Positions 1 through 9,442 of a stretch of 64,000 nucleotides of DNA are shown here, piece by piece. The stretch spans positions 1-64,000 of the forward strand of contig NZ_FZOJ01000008.1 of NCBI RefSeq assembly GCF_900188145.1, in the 5' to 3' direction. Under the pieces are notes generated by a model, which had not been told where the DNA came from, ran no database searches, and saw only the letters and a list, made by a program, of their open reading frames with translations. A program made the translations under genes and the position numbers. The number at the start of each line of letters is the position of its first letter. Within the stretch, counting starts at the first letter, position 1. The stretch comes from Anaerovirgula multivorans. GTDB taxonomy: Bacteria; Bacillota; Clostridia; Peptostreptococcales; Natronincolaceae.

Positions 1-25
1 AGTACGCAGTTTTTGAACACACAAC

Positions 26-67
26 AAAAGCTTGAATCCTAGTATTTACAATAGGTTTCAAGCTTTT
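26..67. terminator. Bidirectional intrinsic terminator
   Basis: An inverted repeat with arms AAAAGCTTGAATCC and GGTTTCAAGCTTTT closes a loop of about 14 nt and is followed by a T-run on the plus strand. On the minus strand it also ends in TTTTGTT. It lies about 60 nt past the ruvX stop, so it can end the ruvX transcript or a plus-strand transcript entering from outside the window. Confidence 0.65.
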
Positions 68-125
68 TATCCTTTTCAACTGTCAAAGACGGGATTATAT
101 ACTAAAGTTTGGAAAAAAACACCTT

Positions 126-542
126 TTATTTATTTGTGCGATCAAGATAGCCCTGTAAAATATGTATCGCTGCTAGCTTGTCAATAACTGTTTTTCTTTT
201 TTTTCTGCTGACATCAGCTTCGATTAATGTTCTTTCTGCTGCAACAGTTGTTAATCTTTCATCCCAAAAAACAGTTTCTAGATTTGTACGTCTTTTTAAT
301 TTTTCTGTAAATTCTATTACCTTTTCACTTTGAGGTCCTAAAGACCCATTCATATTTTTAGGTAATCCTATAACAATTTTTTTAACATCATGCTCTTGAA
401 TAATTACTTCTATTCTTTGTAAATCACTTTTAATATTTGTCCTATGGATTGTTTCTAGACCCTGGGCTGTCCATCCCATTAAATCACTTAATGCAACCCC
501 TATTCTTTTATCTCCCACGTCTAAGCCCATAATTCTCATCAT
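126..542 (-). CDS. ruvX: RuvX/YqgF-family RNase H-fold nuclease
   Basis: Putative Holliday junction resolvase, also linked to 16S rRNA 5'-end processing, of the YqgF family; about 138 residues, the usual length. The N-terminal motif [15 protein letters not shown] holds the first acidic metal ligand, followed by [10 protein letters not shown] and by [10 protein letters not shown] near residue 100. The ATG at 542 is preferred because AGGAGG lies 8 nt upstream; an in-frame GTG at 545 also exists. In Firmicutes it normally follows alaS and ireB. Here a membrane protein and an aldo/keto reductase are placed between ireB and ruvX. Confidence 0.93.
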   Translation of the reverse strand: MMRIMGLDVGDKRIGVALSDLMGWTAQGLETIHRTNIKSDLQRIEVIIQEHDVKKIVIGLPKNMNGSLGPQSEKVIEFTEKLKRRTNLETVFWDERLTTVAAERTLIEADVSRKKRKTVIDKLAAIHILQGYLDRTNK

Positions 543-554
543 CACTTATTCCTC

Positions 555-1505
555 CTATATTACTTTAATACAAAAATGGGGACAGCTTTTTGAACAATAG
601 CCACAGAGTACACATTTTTCTGGATCTACTATTACTTTGTCCTGAATAATCTTTAATGCATTGTGCCTACAAGTTTTTATACAGTTGCCACAGCCTTCAC
701 ACCAAAAATCTATTTTCAATTTTCTATTTTTTCTTTTTATGCTGTCCAACAACGCTTGATTTAGTTCTTTGCCTTCAAAACTTTCTATATTAACATCAAT
801 TTCTTCTGTAGTTTGCATTCCTACTGCTATAGAATCTAAGCAGGATAAGTTTAAGACAAAATGAAAGCAATCTTGAAAATCCTTTAGAAGATTTCCTCCA
901 CCTAAGGGTTTCATACCATAAATACCTTTCCCTAATTTATGAGCTTCTGTCAAAGACTTTAACATTTCTTCTATAGACCCATCTTGTATGCCTAAGCCCA
1001 GCTTATTTACAATTGGGTGAAGTATTTCTATTTCATTCATAGATAAAGAGGCCTTTACTGCACTAATGGTATGGGTAGAAATACCTACTGCACCAATATA
1101 ACCTTTTTCCTTCATCCTAATGAAATACTCTAACGCTTCATAATGTCCTCTTATAGTATGCTGGCTTTCTTGCTCATGTAATAAAAAGATATCAATGTAG
1201 TCTGTGTTCATTTCTAATAGCGCTTTTTTTAGGCTTTCTTCAGCGGTTATTTTAGAATAGGCATAGGACTTTGTTGCAACGACAACCTGATCTCTTTGCC
1301 AATGACTTAATCCATGCTTAATATGTGGATATGTTTCATATAGCTCTGCTGTATCAATAAAGTTAATACCCTTTTCAAAAGCATGTAAAAGTAAATTTCC
1401 GCCTTCTTCTGGAGACAGATTTGCTTGTAAGGGTCCCATTGTTAAACTGCCGAAACAAAGCTTTGAAACAAGAATAGAAGTGTTTCCTAATTTATTTTTC
1501 TCCAA
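555..1505 (-). CDS. Aldo/keto reductase with C-terminal 2x[4Fe-4S] ferredoxin domain
   Basis: NAD(P)H-type oxidoreductase of unknown substrate. The AKR tetrad is visible as D51, Y56, K79 and H110 (motifs DTAELYETYP, VATKSYAY and LLHEQE). The barrel is followed by a bacterial ferredoxin tail with two CxxCxxCxxxC clusters: C269, C272, C275, C279 and C298, C301, C304, C308. This fused type is common in anaerobes and suggests electron exchange with ferredoxin, although a physiological partner is not shown. It lies 9 nt upstream of ruvX and 31 nt downstream of the membrane protein gene, so the three are probably co-transcribed. Confidence 0.9.
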   Translation of the reverse strand: MEKNKLGNTSILVSKLCFGSLTMGPLQANLSPEEGGNLLLHAFEKGINFIDTAELYETYPHIKHGLSHWQRDQVVVATKSYAYSKITAEESLKKALLEMNTDYIDIFLLHEQESQHTIRGHYEALEYFIRMKEKGYIGAVGISTHTISAVKASLSMNEIEILHPIVNKLGLGIQDGSIEEMLKSLTEAHKLGKGIYGMKPLGGGNLLKDFQDCFHFVLNLSCLDSIAVGMQTTEEIDVNIESFEGKELNQALLDSIKRKNRKLKIDFWCEGCGNCIKTCRHNALKIIQDKVIVDPEKCVLCGYCSKSCPHFCIKVI

Positions 1506-1536
1506 GTTCTTCCCCCTACTTCCTATAGATATACGC

Positions 1537-3711
1537 TTATTCTAAGGTTGTTTTGTTCATAATTAAATAAAGAATCGATGTAGTTAAGAAAATGATTGTA
1601 GTAGCAGCAGCTACTACGCCTGAATCATTCACCGCAAAAGATATAACGCAGCCTAAGATAATGCCACTCCATCCTATAGCGATATTAGGATAATCATTTG
1701 CTAGGCTTTTTATTACCCCTACAGGTCTATAGAATAACACACCTAATATAGCTAAAGCAATAAGTAAAACCCTACTCCAAACTGTAACTCCCATCACACG
1801 AATGTTCATTGAGATTTTTCTAGCAATGATTTCGTATATTGCGACAGGGCCTTTTTCCACTATCTGTTGAAGAGCATTGGCTAAATGGGTTTGATTTTCC
1901 ATAATAAAGAGGTCAATAAAGGCAATTACCGCTATTACCATCACCATTGAAAGAAAAATGTAAATTAACTTTTTGCTGTTGATTTTCATACCTAATAATC
2001 GAATAGAGGTAAATAAAAAAGCAACAACAGCGGTTATAGTACCTCCTACATTTGCTCCTAAGGTTGGTAAAGCAATTATGGCTATAGTAAATATATATAT
2101 AAGTATAATGAAGTACTTATTTAATTTAAATCGCTCAATTAGGGTAGTTGTAAAGATTAATGCAGAACCTATTAACACTCCCATATATTCATTTCCAATC
2201 CCATAATATCTAGCTCCAATAATTGGATCATATCCGAGTATTGAATTTTTAATCAGATTTTGGCCTAAAATGATATCAACAATCAAACCTATCATGATCA
2301 AAAATGATGCGTACATGATCATGTTTAAGGAGTTTTTTCTACCTAATGCATATAAGCTGCAAACAAAACCCCCAGTAATTCCTATCAAAAGAAGATAGTT
2401 AGCAAGTAAACTCATTATCCCCAAAAGAGGTAGAATCAACAGTGTAAATGGAGCTACAATCGTACTTAATAAAACTAAAGAAATAGGCGTATTCCATTTT
2501 TTATGTATCCTCTTTTTAAATACAATTGCTAATAATGCTATTACAGAAGCTAGCATTTGAAATATAGCAAAGCTGTATAATATCCTATATCTCTGTAGTG
2601 AAGTATTTACTACTCGCTTGTTTAAATAGTGAATGTGATTTATAGCATCTTCTCGAGGAATTGACGTTAGTTTTCTACCAATCATATTAGTGGGCTCAAT
2701 ATGAAAGTAGGATAAAATTGTTGGGGCAATGTCAACATTCCCTATGATTCCTGGTCTTCTGGTTGTACTTGACCACAGTAGTCCTTGATTTAAGCCGCCG
2801 TCATAGATGATAACAGGCGTCAATCTTTCACCTGCAGCTGCAGCATAATCTGAGGGATACGGTGTTACAAACATTAATAGAGTCTCGTTAATATCTATAT
2901 GATTCAGCAAATTTCCCACGAAATCATCTATATTGCTTAATATATTGTTTTTGTGGTGCTGATATAAACTCGTACTTAGATTATCTTTATATCTATCAAG
3001 TCGATTTGTATCTCCTGTTTCTATAAGGATCAAGTCTCCTTTTGGATAAACTTCTATAGAACTGTTTAATAACTGAGAATAGTTTGTTTTTATGCCATAG
3101 GGACTATAGTTATCTTCTTCAATTAATTCTTCAGAAACATTGCCATCATCAATATAACCTCTGCTATCCATGGCTATCAATCCAATCGCTCTTGATTTTT
3201 CATTTTCAATATCACTATTTCCAATGATAGCTGTTCTATAATTATGTTTTCTAAGAAGATCTCCCAAAATACCAGGAAAGGCTCCGTACTCTCCTCTTAG
3301 ATTTTGCTGGATCAATAGATTTATATTGATATTAACAATTCCTTCTTCCTCAAAAAGATCCCCAGTTCTTCTTTCGTAGATCCCTGTAGTTTCTTCCTCT
3401 AAACGAAAAAAGGTTGAAGTGTTTTGAGCTGCTTCTGCCCTTGTCCCCCAACCTAGTGTAGCATAAGATTTGAACTCACTGTTTCGACCAGATGCCCTGG
3501 TATTCATTAGTGCAATACTGCTTTGGTCAATGATAGATTTCATTTGAGGCATATTGTATAAATCATAGAAATCTACACGATTAATGATGACCATCACTAC
3601 CTTTGGTGTTGACTCTTGATTAACTCCATAGGATATAACGGCATTATCGATAAAGAATACGCCTATGATGATGATGAATAGTATTCTAAGTGGCCTTTTA
3701 GTGATTTTCAA
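1537..3711 (-). CDS. Membrane protein with extracytoplasmic alkaline-phosphatase-like domain
   Basis: A 724-residue protein with an N-terminal signal anchor (about residues 8-28), an outside domain to about residue 370, then roughly ten hydrophobic segments to the C terminus. The outside domain begins with KVVMVIINRVDFYDL and ends with a GNVDIAPTILSYFHI stretch, like the metal-binding ends of alkaline phosphatase/sulfatase-superfamily domains. The nucleophile cannot be assigned by eye. The substrate is unknown; a cell-envelope polymer is possible. It starts 2 nt from the ireB stop, so it is translated in the same operon. Its position between ireB and ruvX is unusual. Confidence 0.7.
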   Translation of the reverse strand: MKITKRPLRILFIIIIGVFFIDNAVISYGVNQESTPKVVMVIINRVDFYDLYNMPQMKSIIDQSSIALMNTRASGRNSEFKSYATLGWGTRAEAAQNTSTFFRLEEETTGIYERRTGDLFEEEGIVNININLLIQQNLRGEYGAFPGILGDLLRKHNYRTAIIGNSDIENEKSRAIGLIAMDSRGYIDDGNVSEELIEEDNYSPYGIKTNYSQLLNSSIEVYPKGDLILIETGDTNRLDRYKDNLSTSLYQHHKNNILSNIDDFVGNLLNHIDINETLLMFVTPYPSDYAAAAGERLTPVIIYDGGLNQGLLWSSTTRRPGIIGNVDIAPTILSYFHIEPTNMIGRKLTSIPREDAINHIHYLNKRVVNTSLQRYRILYSFAIFQMLASVIALLAIVFKKRIHKKWNTPISLVLLSTIVAPFTLLILPLLGIMSLLANYLLLIGITGGFVCSLYALGRKNSLNMIMYASFLIMIGLIVDIILGQNLIKNSILGYDPIIGARYYGIGNEYMGVLIGSALIFTTTLIERFKLNKYFIILIYIFTIAIIALPTLGANVGGTITAVVAFLFTSIRLLGMKINSKKLIYIFLSMVMVIAVIAFIDLFIMENQTHLANALQQIVEKGPVAIYEIIARKISMNIRVMGVTVWSRVLLIALAILGVLFYRPVGVIKSLANDYPNIAIGWSGIILGCVISFAVNDSGVVAAATTIIFLTTSILYLIMNKTTLE

Positions 3712-3713
3712 GC

Positions 3714-3980
3714 TTACTCGCTCCTATTTTTTTCTAAGTATGTTTTCAGTAGTTCCTCCAGCAATTCATCTCGTTCTATTTTTCTAATAATACTTCTAGC
3801 ATTATTATGATTTGTTATGTATGTAGGATCTCCAGATAAGATATATCCAATGAATTGATTAATTGGATTGTATCCTTTTTCTTCTAAAGAATTATATACT
3901 TCTATAATAACGTCTTTAGCTTGTTTCTCCTTATCTTTATCCAAATTAAATTTCATAGTAAAATTTAATTTATCTCCCAT
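3714..3980 (-). CDS. ireB: IreB-family regulatory phosphoprotein (UPF0297)
   Basis: Small cytosolic protein (88 residues, full length). The family member IreB of Enterococcus is phosphorylated by the PASTA kinase IreK and affects cephalosporin resistance; a similar signalling role here is inferred. Conserved family segments include [20 protein letters not shown] and a [18 protein letters not shown] stretch, which carries the Thr/Asn-rich region of the family. It follows alaS, as is usual in Firmicutes. A possible -10 (TATAAT, 4022-4027) lies upstream, but its -35 spacing of 19 bp is poor. Confidence 0.93.
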   Translation of the reverse strand: MGDKLNFTMKFNLDKDKEKQAKDVIIEVYNSLEEKGYNPINQFIGYILSGDPTYITNHNNARSIIRKIERDELLEELLKTYLEKNRSE

Positions 3981-4135
3981 AGTTATTCCCCTCTCTCTCT
4001 AATTTAATTCTATTTTACCATATTATACCCGTTCCTCCAATTATATTTGCAAAATGTCATAAAATCATAAAATAGAATTTTCCATTCATCATCTTTAATT
4101 TATCCTTTAGGATAGTACTTATATATGGAAAGTAA

Positions 4136-4169
4136 AATAATAGAGCATGGAAAACCATGCTCTATTATT
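4136..4169 (-). terminator. Terminator of alaS
   Basis: A perfect 15-bp stem, AATAATAGAGCATGG with CCATGCTCTATTATT and loop AAAA, starts directly at the alaS stop and is followed on the minus strand by TTTTACTTT. It separates alaS from ireB. Confidence 0.85.
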
Positions 4170-6812
4170 TTATCCATTTAATTGACTTTTTAATAGTTCT
4201 TCAACTGCTTCTAAAGCATCTTTTATTTTTTCTGGGCTTTTACCACCAGCTTGAGCCATATCGGGTCTTCCACCACCACCACCGCCGGTAGCTTTTGCAG
4301 CTTCTTTCACAAGGTTACCTGCATGTACACCCTTTGCAACGATATCCTTTGTCACGATTGCAATAAAGTTTACTTTTCCTTCTGCTTCCGAGGCCAATAG
4401 GATGACACCGGAGTTTATTTTCTCTTTTAATATATCTCCCATTTTTCTTAAATCATCCATACCTTGGATATCTACTTTTTCTATTAAAATCTTCACATCA
4501 TTGATTTGTTTAGACTTTATAAGTATTTCGTCGATAGACCCTGTTGCCAGCTTCGTTTTTAGCTTAGAAATTTCACGATCCTTTTCTTTTCCTTCAGCAA
4601 TAAAAGCTTCTAGCCGATGGATTATATTGTTTATTGGCGTTTTTAATAAATCACTAACCTTTTCAATTGTGTACTGCTGTTGTTTTATATATTTATATGC
4701 TTCTAAGCCTGTAACAGCCTCTATTCTACGAACACCAGAAGCTATACCGCCTTCGCTCAGTATTAAGAACATGCCAATTTCACTGCTATTTCTTACATGA
4801 GTACCACCACATAGCTCTATACTATAATCTCCAGCCTTAACCACCCTTACAATTTCTCCATATTTTTCACCGAACAAAGCTTCTGCTCCCATTCTCTTTG
4901 CTTCATTAGGTGTAGTTTCAGAAACTATAATTTCTTGTCCCTTCATAATTTGATGATTAATTCTTTCTTCAATTTCTGTTATTTCCTCTGATGTTAATCC
5001 TTCAAAATGGGTAAAGTCAAATCTTAATCTATCTGGAGTTACAAGAGAACCTGCCTGCTGCACATGTCCTCCTACAATTTCTTTTAGGGTTTTATGAAGC
5101 AAGTGAGTTGCTGTATGGTTACGAGCAGTACTTTTCCTAGTTTTTTCATTTACTTGGGTATTGACGATGTCACCTGTGTTTATAGTGCCTTTGTTTACTT
5201 TTATTGTTTGGAGAATTCTATTGTTAGTTCCTTTTTTCGTATCCAATACAGTTGCTTCGAAGACTTCATTGTAAAGTATACCTATATCTCCCACTTGTCC
5301 ACCACCTTCACCATAAAAAGTGGTTTCATCTAAGATCACAATGGCTTCTTCATCATTTTCAATACTAGTTGTGATCTTGTTATCTTTGATGATGGCCAAT
5401 ACTTTTCCTTGATTCTCAAGTGTTTCATAACCTTTAAATTCTGTGACAATGTCTTTGCTAAGGCTTGAAAAGACGTCCTCCTTCCAGCCCTCTGTATCTT
5501 CTCCGACCCTTGCTTTTCTAGCTCTTTCTCTCTGCTGTGTCATTTCTTCTTCAAACCCATCAATATCCACCTGCAAACCTTTTTCTTCCAATATTTCTTT
5601 TGTTAGGTCAAGTGGAAATCCATAGGTATCATAAAGCTTAAATGCATAGGCGCCATTTAGTGTAGTTTCTTTAGATGCTTCTAGTTCCTTTATATAGTCG
5701 TTCAAAATATCTAAGCCTTGGTGTATGGTTTCTTGGAAGCGTTCCTCCTCCACACCTATTACCTTCTTTATATATTCCAGCTTTTCTTCTAATTCTGTAT
5801 AGGTGCCTCCATACATTTTCACTACTGAATCTACTAATTCATTTAAGAAACTTTTATCAACTCCTAAAAGCTTACCATGTCGAGCTGCTCTTCTAAGAAG
5901 CCTTCTTAAAACATAGCCTCTTCCTTCATTGCTGGGTAGCATTCCATCGCTAACCATAAAAACAACAGAGCGTATATGATCAGTTATTACTCGAATAGAT
6001 ATGTTTTTCTCTTCACTTTCATTATATTTTGTATTGGTCAATTTACATACATTATCTAGTATGTACTTCATGGTATCCACTTCAAAAATAGAATCTACGT
6101 CCTGCATAATACAAGCAACTCTTTCCAAACCCATTCCTGTATCGATATTTGGGTTTGGTAACAAATTGTAATTACCCTCTTCATCTTTATCAAACTGAGT
6201 AAATACATGATTCCAGAACTCTACATAACGATCACAATCGCAACCGGGTTTACAGTTTTCATGATCACAACCATATTTTTCCCCACGATCAAAATAGATT
6301 TCTGAACAAGGACCACAAGGACCTAAACCAATTTCCCAAAAGTTATCTTCTTTTCCTAATCGAACAATTCTTTCTTTAGGAATCCCTACTTTTTTGTCCC
6401 ATATTTCATAAGCTTCCTCGTCTTCAAAATAAATAGATGCCCATAATTTATCAACCGGCATTTTCAAATATTCAGCAACAAACTCCCAGCCCCATAGAAT
6501 AGATTCTTCTTTAAAGTAATCACCAAAGGAAAAATTTCCCATCATTTCAAAAAAGGTTGCATGTCTAGCAGTCTTTCCTACATTTTCTATATCTCCTGTA
6601 CGGATACATTTTTGACAGGTAGCCATTCTTTTACTTGGAGGCACCTCTGTTCCTGCAAAATATGGCTTTAAGGGAGCCATTCCAGCATTAATTAATAATA
6701 GACTCTTGTCATTTTGAGGCACAAGTGGATAACTAGGTCTTACCAAATGTTCCTTTGATTTGAAAAAATCTAAAAACAACTGTCTTATTTCATTTAAGCC
6801 TTTCTTTTCCAT
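4170..6812 (-). CDS. alaS: Alanyl-tRNA synthetase
   Basis: Charges tRNA-Ala and edits mischarged Ser/Gly. The class II catalytic domain is N-terminal. The editing domain carries the zinc-site motifs HTATH (in ARNHTATHLLHKTLK) and CGGTHV, followed by a coiled coil and a C-terminal DHHA1/C-Ala domain containing a Gly-rich ATGGGGGGRPDMAQAGG run. The length of 880 residues is normal. An in-frame ATG exists at 6827, but its codons ATG-AGG-AGG-ATT form the Shine-Dalgarno sequence for the ATG at 6812 (MEKKGLNEIRQ), so the shorter start is used. It is preceded by a T-box leader and its own strong promoter. Confidence 0.97.
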   Translation of the reverse strand: MEKKGLNEIRQLFLDFFKSKEHLVRPSYPLVPQNDKSLLLINAGMAPLKPYFAGTEVPPSKRMATCQKCIRTGDIENVGKTARHATFFEMMGNFSFGDYFKEESILWGWEFVAEYLKMPVDKLWASIYFEDEEAYEIWDKKVGIPKERIVRLGKEDNFWEIGLGPCGPCSEIYFDRGEKYGCDHENCKPGCDCDRYVEFWNHVFTQFDKDEEGNYNLLPNPNIDTGMGLERVACIMQDVDSIFEVDTMKYILDNVCKLTNTKYNESEEKNISIRVITDHIRSVVFMVSDGMLPSNEGRGYVLRRLLRRAARHGKLLGVDKSFLNELVDSVVKMYGGTYTELEEKLEYIKKVIGVEEERFQETIHQGLDILNDYIKELEASKETTLNGAYAFKLYDTYGFPLDLTKEILEEKGLQVDIDGFEEEMTQQRERARKARVGEDTEGWKEDVFSSLSKDIVTEFKGYETLENQGKVLAIIKDNKITTSIENDEEAIVILDETTFYGEGGGQVGDIGILYNEVFEATVLDTKKGTNNRILQTIKVNKGTINTGDIVNTQVNEKTRKSTARNHTATHLLHKTLKEIVGGHVQQAGSLVTPDRLRFDFTHFEGLTSEEITEIEERINHQIMKGQEIIVSETTPNEAKRMGAEALFGEKYGEIVRVVKAGDYSIELCGGTHVRNSSEIGMFLILSEGGIASGVRRIEAVTGLEAYKYIKQQQYTIEKVSDLLKTPINNIIHRLEAFIAEGKEKDREISKLKTKLATGSIDEILIKSKQINDVKILIEKVDIQGMDDLRKMGDILKEKINSGVILLASEAEGKVNFIAIVTKDIVAKGVHAGNLVKEAAKATGGGGGGRPDMAQAGGKSPEKIKDALEAVEELLKSQLNG

Positions 6813-6850
6813 AAAAATCCTCCTCATTAAGTATCTTACTATTTAACAAT

Positions 6851-7133
6851 AAAAAAACCCTCATCCATACAATGCATATCGCATATAGTAGGGACGAGAG
6901 TATTCTCGCGGTACCACCCTAATTACCGTAATAAAACGGTCCCTCAGAGGAAAAACCTTTAGATAACGGATTATCCGATAATTTCTACTTTAGCAGTTAA
7001 ACTATTTGGAAATTATAACTCCGGGACTGCTTCGCATAGTTTATCTAGAGGTTTTCCAGCCAAAGAACCTCCTCTCTATCAGAATCAAGATATACTACTA
7101 TTTCCCATCATTGTTTTTTTAAATATGTATTTT
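6851..7133 (-). ncRNA. T-box leader of alaS
   Basis: A tRNA-sensing transcription attenuator. The conserved T-box AGGGTGGTACCGCG is at 6907-6920. It is followed by a terminator stem (CTCGTCC at 6892-6898 with GGATGAG at 6860-6866) and seven Ts. Stem I is closed by GGGA/TCCC and TATCT/AGATA, with an AGTA loop-E-like segment on its 5' side. The 3' side of the specifier bulge reads AACTATGCGAAGCAG. It holds two alanine codons, GCG (7033-7035) and GCA (7028-7030), and I cannot decide by eye which is the specifier. Uncharged tRNA-Ala would favour the antiterminator and read-through into alaS. Confidence 0.93.
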
Positions 7134-7139
7134 ATTTGC

Positions 7140-7168
7140 ATTATATAGAATTACCTATATTTTGTCAA
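7140..7168 (-). promoter_or_regulatory. Sigma-A promoter of the alaS T-box transcript
   Basis: The minus strand carries TTGACA (7163-7168), a 17-bp spacer and TATAAT (7140-7145): both hexamers and the spacing match consensus. Start of transcription is expected near 7133, giving a leader of about 320 nt before the alaS ATG. Confidence 0.88.
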
Positions 7169-7184
7169 TATATAAGTAAAATTA

Positions 7185-8417
7185 TTAAAGTTTAACAACA
7201 TAGCTGACAATATGTTTTCCTAAAACCTTAAGAATAGCGGCCGCAGGAACTGCTACTAAAAGACCAACAATGCCAAAAAATCTTCCACCAATGATCAGTG
7301 CAAGTATAACAAATACTGGATGAATACCCACGCTTTTCCCAACAATTTTCGGAGCAATAATAGCACTTTCTATTTGTTGAATGACAATAAAAACTAAAAC
7401 AACCCATACTGCTTTCATAGGACTATCCATTAAGGCAAATAAAACTCCTGGTACAATCCCGATTACAGGACCAAAATATGGAATAATATTAGCTATTCCT
7501 GCAATTAACCCTACTAATACAGCAAATTCTACTCTAAGTACCAGAAGTGATAGTGTGGTTAGTATACCTACAAAAGCTGCAACTGTTAACTGTCCTCTAA
7601 TAAACCCAGCTAGTACCACATCCATATCCTTAGCGATATTAAGGATTTGATTTCTACAGAACCTTGGTAGTAATAGAATAATACTTCTTTTAAATTTCTC
7701 AGCATCCTTAAGAAAGTAGAAGGCTAGAACTGGAATTAACACTAGACCAATGACTTTAGAGAAAATCCCTATAAACATATTTGTAATAGAGGTAAATGCT
7801 CCAAAGACAATCCCCTCTATTCTATCAATATTTAATCTAAGTAAATCCTTTACTCCCTCTAGCTCTGCTGGAAGACTTTCAACATTCCTATTGTATCTTA
7901 GGTATAAATCGTATAAATATTCATATGCATCATTACTATATTTTGGCATAAACTCTATCAAGTGTTTTACTTCTAAAGTAAATCTAGGAATTAATGTTAT
8001 TGAGAATAGTGTTAGGATAAGAAGTATTGTAGTATAGATTATTAACACTCCCCATAATCTTTGAATTCCTTTTGATTGAAGGTAGTGTACTATAGGATTT
8101 AAAATATAAGCTAAAGCTATGGCGAAAATGAAAGGTCCTAATATTTCATACATTAACCCTCGTATTCTAAACATAAAAATAATTAGAAGTACAATGAGAA
8201 ATACAAGGATAAACAAATATATTTGTTTTTTTCCAATATTAACTTTATTTCCTCTCTCAACATATTGATTGCCAATATGAATCAAATAATAGGTAACAAA
8301 GCATAGCAACAATAATAGTATCAGCTGCGTCAAAAATCCAAAAAAATCTGTAAAACCAGCTCCTCCTGTTATTGTTCTTATGTTTCTAGATATAATCTCT
8401 ATAGCACTATTATCCAT
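7185..8417 (-). CDS. AI-2E-family (PerM/YrrI) membrane permease
   Basis: A polytopic membrane protein of 410 residues with about eight predicted transmembrane stretches. It has the AI-2E exporter family layout: two pairs of N-terminal helices, a soluble central segment (about residues 150-220), then a C-terminal block with the conserved stretches IANIIPYFGPVIGIVPG and IAPKIVGKSVGIHPV. The family includes TqsA and Na+/H+ antiporters, so the substrate cannot be given. In Bacillus the homologue yrrI is also near alaS. The start has a GGGGGA site 6 nt upstream. The gene ends 17 nt before the alaS -35. Confidence 0.88.
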   Translation of the reverse strand: MDNSAIEIISRNIRTITGGAGFTDFFGFLTQLILLLLLCFVTYYLIHIGNQYVERGNKVNIGKKQIYLFILVFLIVLLIIFMFRIRGLMYEILGPFIFAIALAYILNPIVHYLQSKGIQRLWGVLIIYTTILLILTLFSITLIPRFTLEVKHLIEFMPKYSNDAYEYLYDLYLRYNRNVESLPAELEGVKDLLRLNIDRIEGIVFGAFTSITNMFIGIFSKVIGLVLIPVLAFYFLKDAEKFKRSIILLLPRFCRNQILNIAKDMDVVLAGFIRGQLTVAAFVGILTTLSLLVLRVEFAVLVGLIAGIANIIPYFGPVIGIVPGVLFALMDSPMKAVWVVLVFIVIQQIESAIIAPKIVGKSVGIHPVFVILALIIGGRFFGIVGLLVAVPAAAILKVLGKHIVSYVVKL

Positions 8418-8517
8418 AATTTTTCCCCCGTTTTTATTGATGTGTATATAGTAGTATATTCATTAATACCCTAATCTAAAATTAGTTATTATGATTTTCT
8501 GTATTTTGTTGTAATAT

Positions 8518-8541
8518 AAAAGCAGCTTTTTAGCTGCTTTT
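8518..8541 (-). terminator. Terminator after the small YtxH-like gene
   Basis: The 10-bp stem AAAAGCAGCT/AGCTGCTTTT with a short loop lies 3 nt past the stop at 8545. The stem's own Ts supply the U-tract (TTTTAT). Confidence 0.7.
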
Positions 8542-8544
8542 ATA

Positions 8545-8715
8545 TTACAACATATTCATTCCACCTATCAAATGACTTGCTACTTTCATTATTTTTCTAC
8601 TGCGTTTTAACATTCTCTTTTGTTCTCTTGGATTCATTTGTGAAATTGCATATGCACTAACTGTAGCTCCTATTAGGCTTCCAGTAATTAAACCTACCAT
8701 TGTATCTCTTTTCAT
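8545..8715 (-). CDS. Small YtxH-like membrane protein
   Basis: A 56-residue protein starting MKRDTMVGLITGSLIGATVSAY. It has one glycine-rich N-terminal transmembrane segment and a basic tail (NPREQKRMLKRSRKIMK). This resembles the short YtxH/gas-vesicle-like stress proteins, but the family assignment is weak. The ATG at 8715 is chosen because AAGGAGTG lies 6 nt upstream. The longer frame opening at 8766 has no ribosome site and runs into the next gene's terminal region. It is followed by its own terminator. No function can be given. Confidence 0.65.
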   Translation of the reverse strand: MKRDTMVGLITGSLIGATVSAYAISQMNPREQKRMLKRSRKIMKVASHLIGGMNML

Positions 8716-8783
8716 TTTATCACTCCTTACTTTGGAAAGAGCATATATAGTATTAAGTTTAATCATATTTTTTGTTATTCTTA

Positions 8784-9323
8784 TTATTCTATACCAAGAA
8801 ATTTTTTCAATCCTCCTCCTTGAGATAACATAGATTTTAATTCATTGTCTCCTACGATAACGTGGTCTTCATGAAAATCCACATAACGGAGAATAGGTAA
8901 TAAAGAATATCCTTGAAGCAAATCATTAAAAACTCCTTCACTTATAATAAATGCAAGAACCTTACCACTTTTTTTTTGTATTACTGTGTCTTTAATTACA
9001 CCTACTAAATCTTTATGATGGTTATAAATATGGAACCCTATTATTTTTATAGGGTTGTTATAAGCTTCTTCAATTTCCGGTATTTGATAGGGAAATATGA
9101 TATCATTTTTTGATGAAATGATTATACCCTCTCTTGTAATTGCTTGTATTTTTTTGAAGGGTATCATTCCATCATATTTATAAGAGTGTTCTCTTGAGCT
9201 TAAACTTAAAGCTAATACCTTAAAACCTTTTTTAGAATATATTACCTCTCTTGCAAAATTGTTCGTATCTATTTTATTATCTATTAATACAGATAAACCT
9301 ATTAACTCACTCCCTTTTAGCAT
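8784..9323 (-). CDS. PRC-barrel domain protein (YrrD-like)
   Basis: A 179-residue cytosolic protein with two PRC-barrel-like halves: residues 1-75 (KGSELIGLSVLIDNK, then SKKGFKVLALSLSS) and residues 90-165 (KIIGFHIYNHHKDLVGVIKDT, then SGKVLAFIISEG). The fold is used in RimM and photosynthetic reaction-centre subunits. The B. subtilis homologue yrrD lies in the same alaS-mnmA neighbourhood, and its role is unknown. The start has an AGAGGG site. It is separated from mnmA by a terminator and therefore has its own transcript. Confidence 0.8.
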   Translation of the reverse strand: MLKGSELIGLSVLIDNKIDTNNFAREVIYSKKGFKVLALSLSSREHSYKYDGMIPFKKIQAITREGIIISSKNDIIFPYQIPEIEEAYNNPIKIIGFHIYNHHKDLVGVIKDTVIQKKSGKVLAFIISEGVFNDLLQGYSLLPILRYVDFHEDHVIVGDNELKSMLSQGGGLKKFLGIE

Positions 9324-9442
9324 ATATATCCCTCTTTTTAAAATTCATTTATATAATTATTGTATCTTATCTATTTGAAATAATTCAGGTAATGGATGTA
9401 TATTCAGTTATAGATTGCTATATTTAATAAAATTCTCATAAC

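Noticed and set aside
4022..4052. Promoter of ireB (TTGCAA-19-TATAAT)
   Set aside because: The 19-bp spacer is poor; a real promoter may be here but I cannot support this one.
4402..4800. 132-codon plus-strand ORF opposite alaS, and other plus-strand frames within the aspS, recJ, alaS and oraE genes
   Set aside because: They lie antisense to clear full-length genes, have low-complexity Ser/Ile/Phe-rich products and lack ribosome sites; they are shadows.
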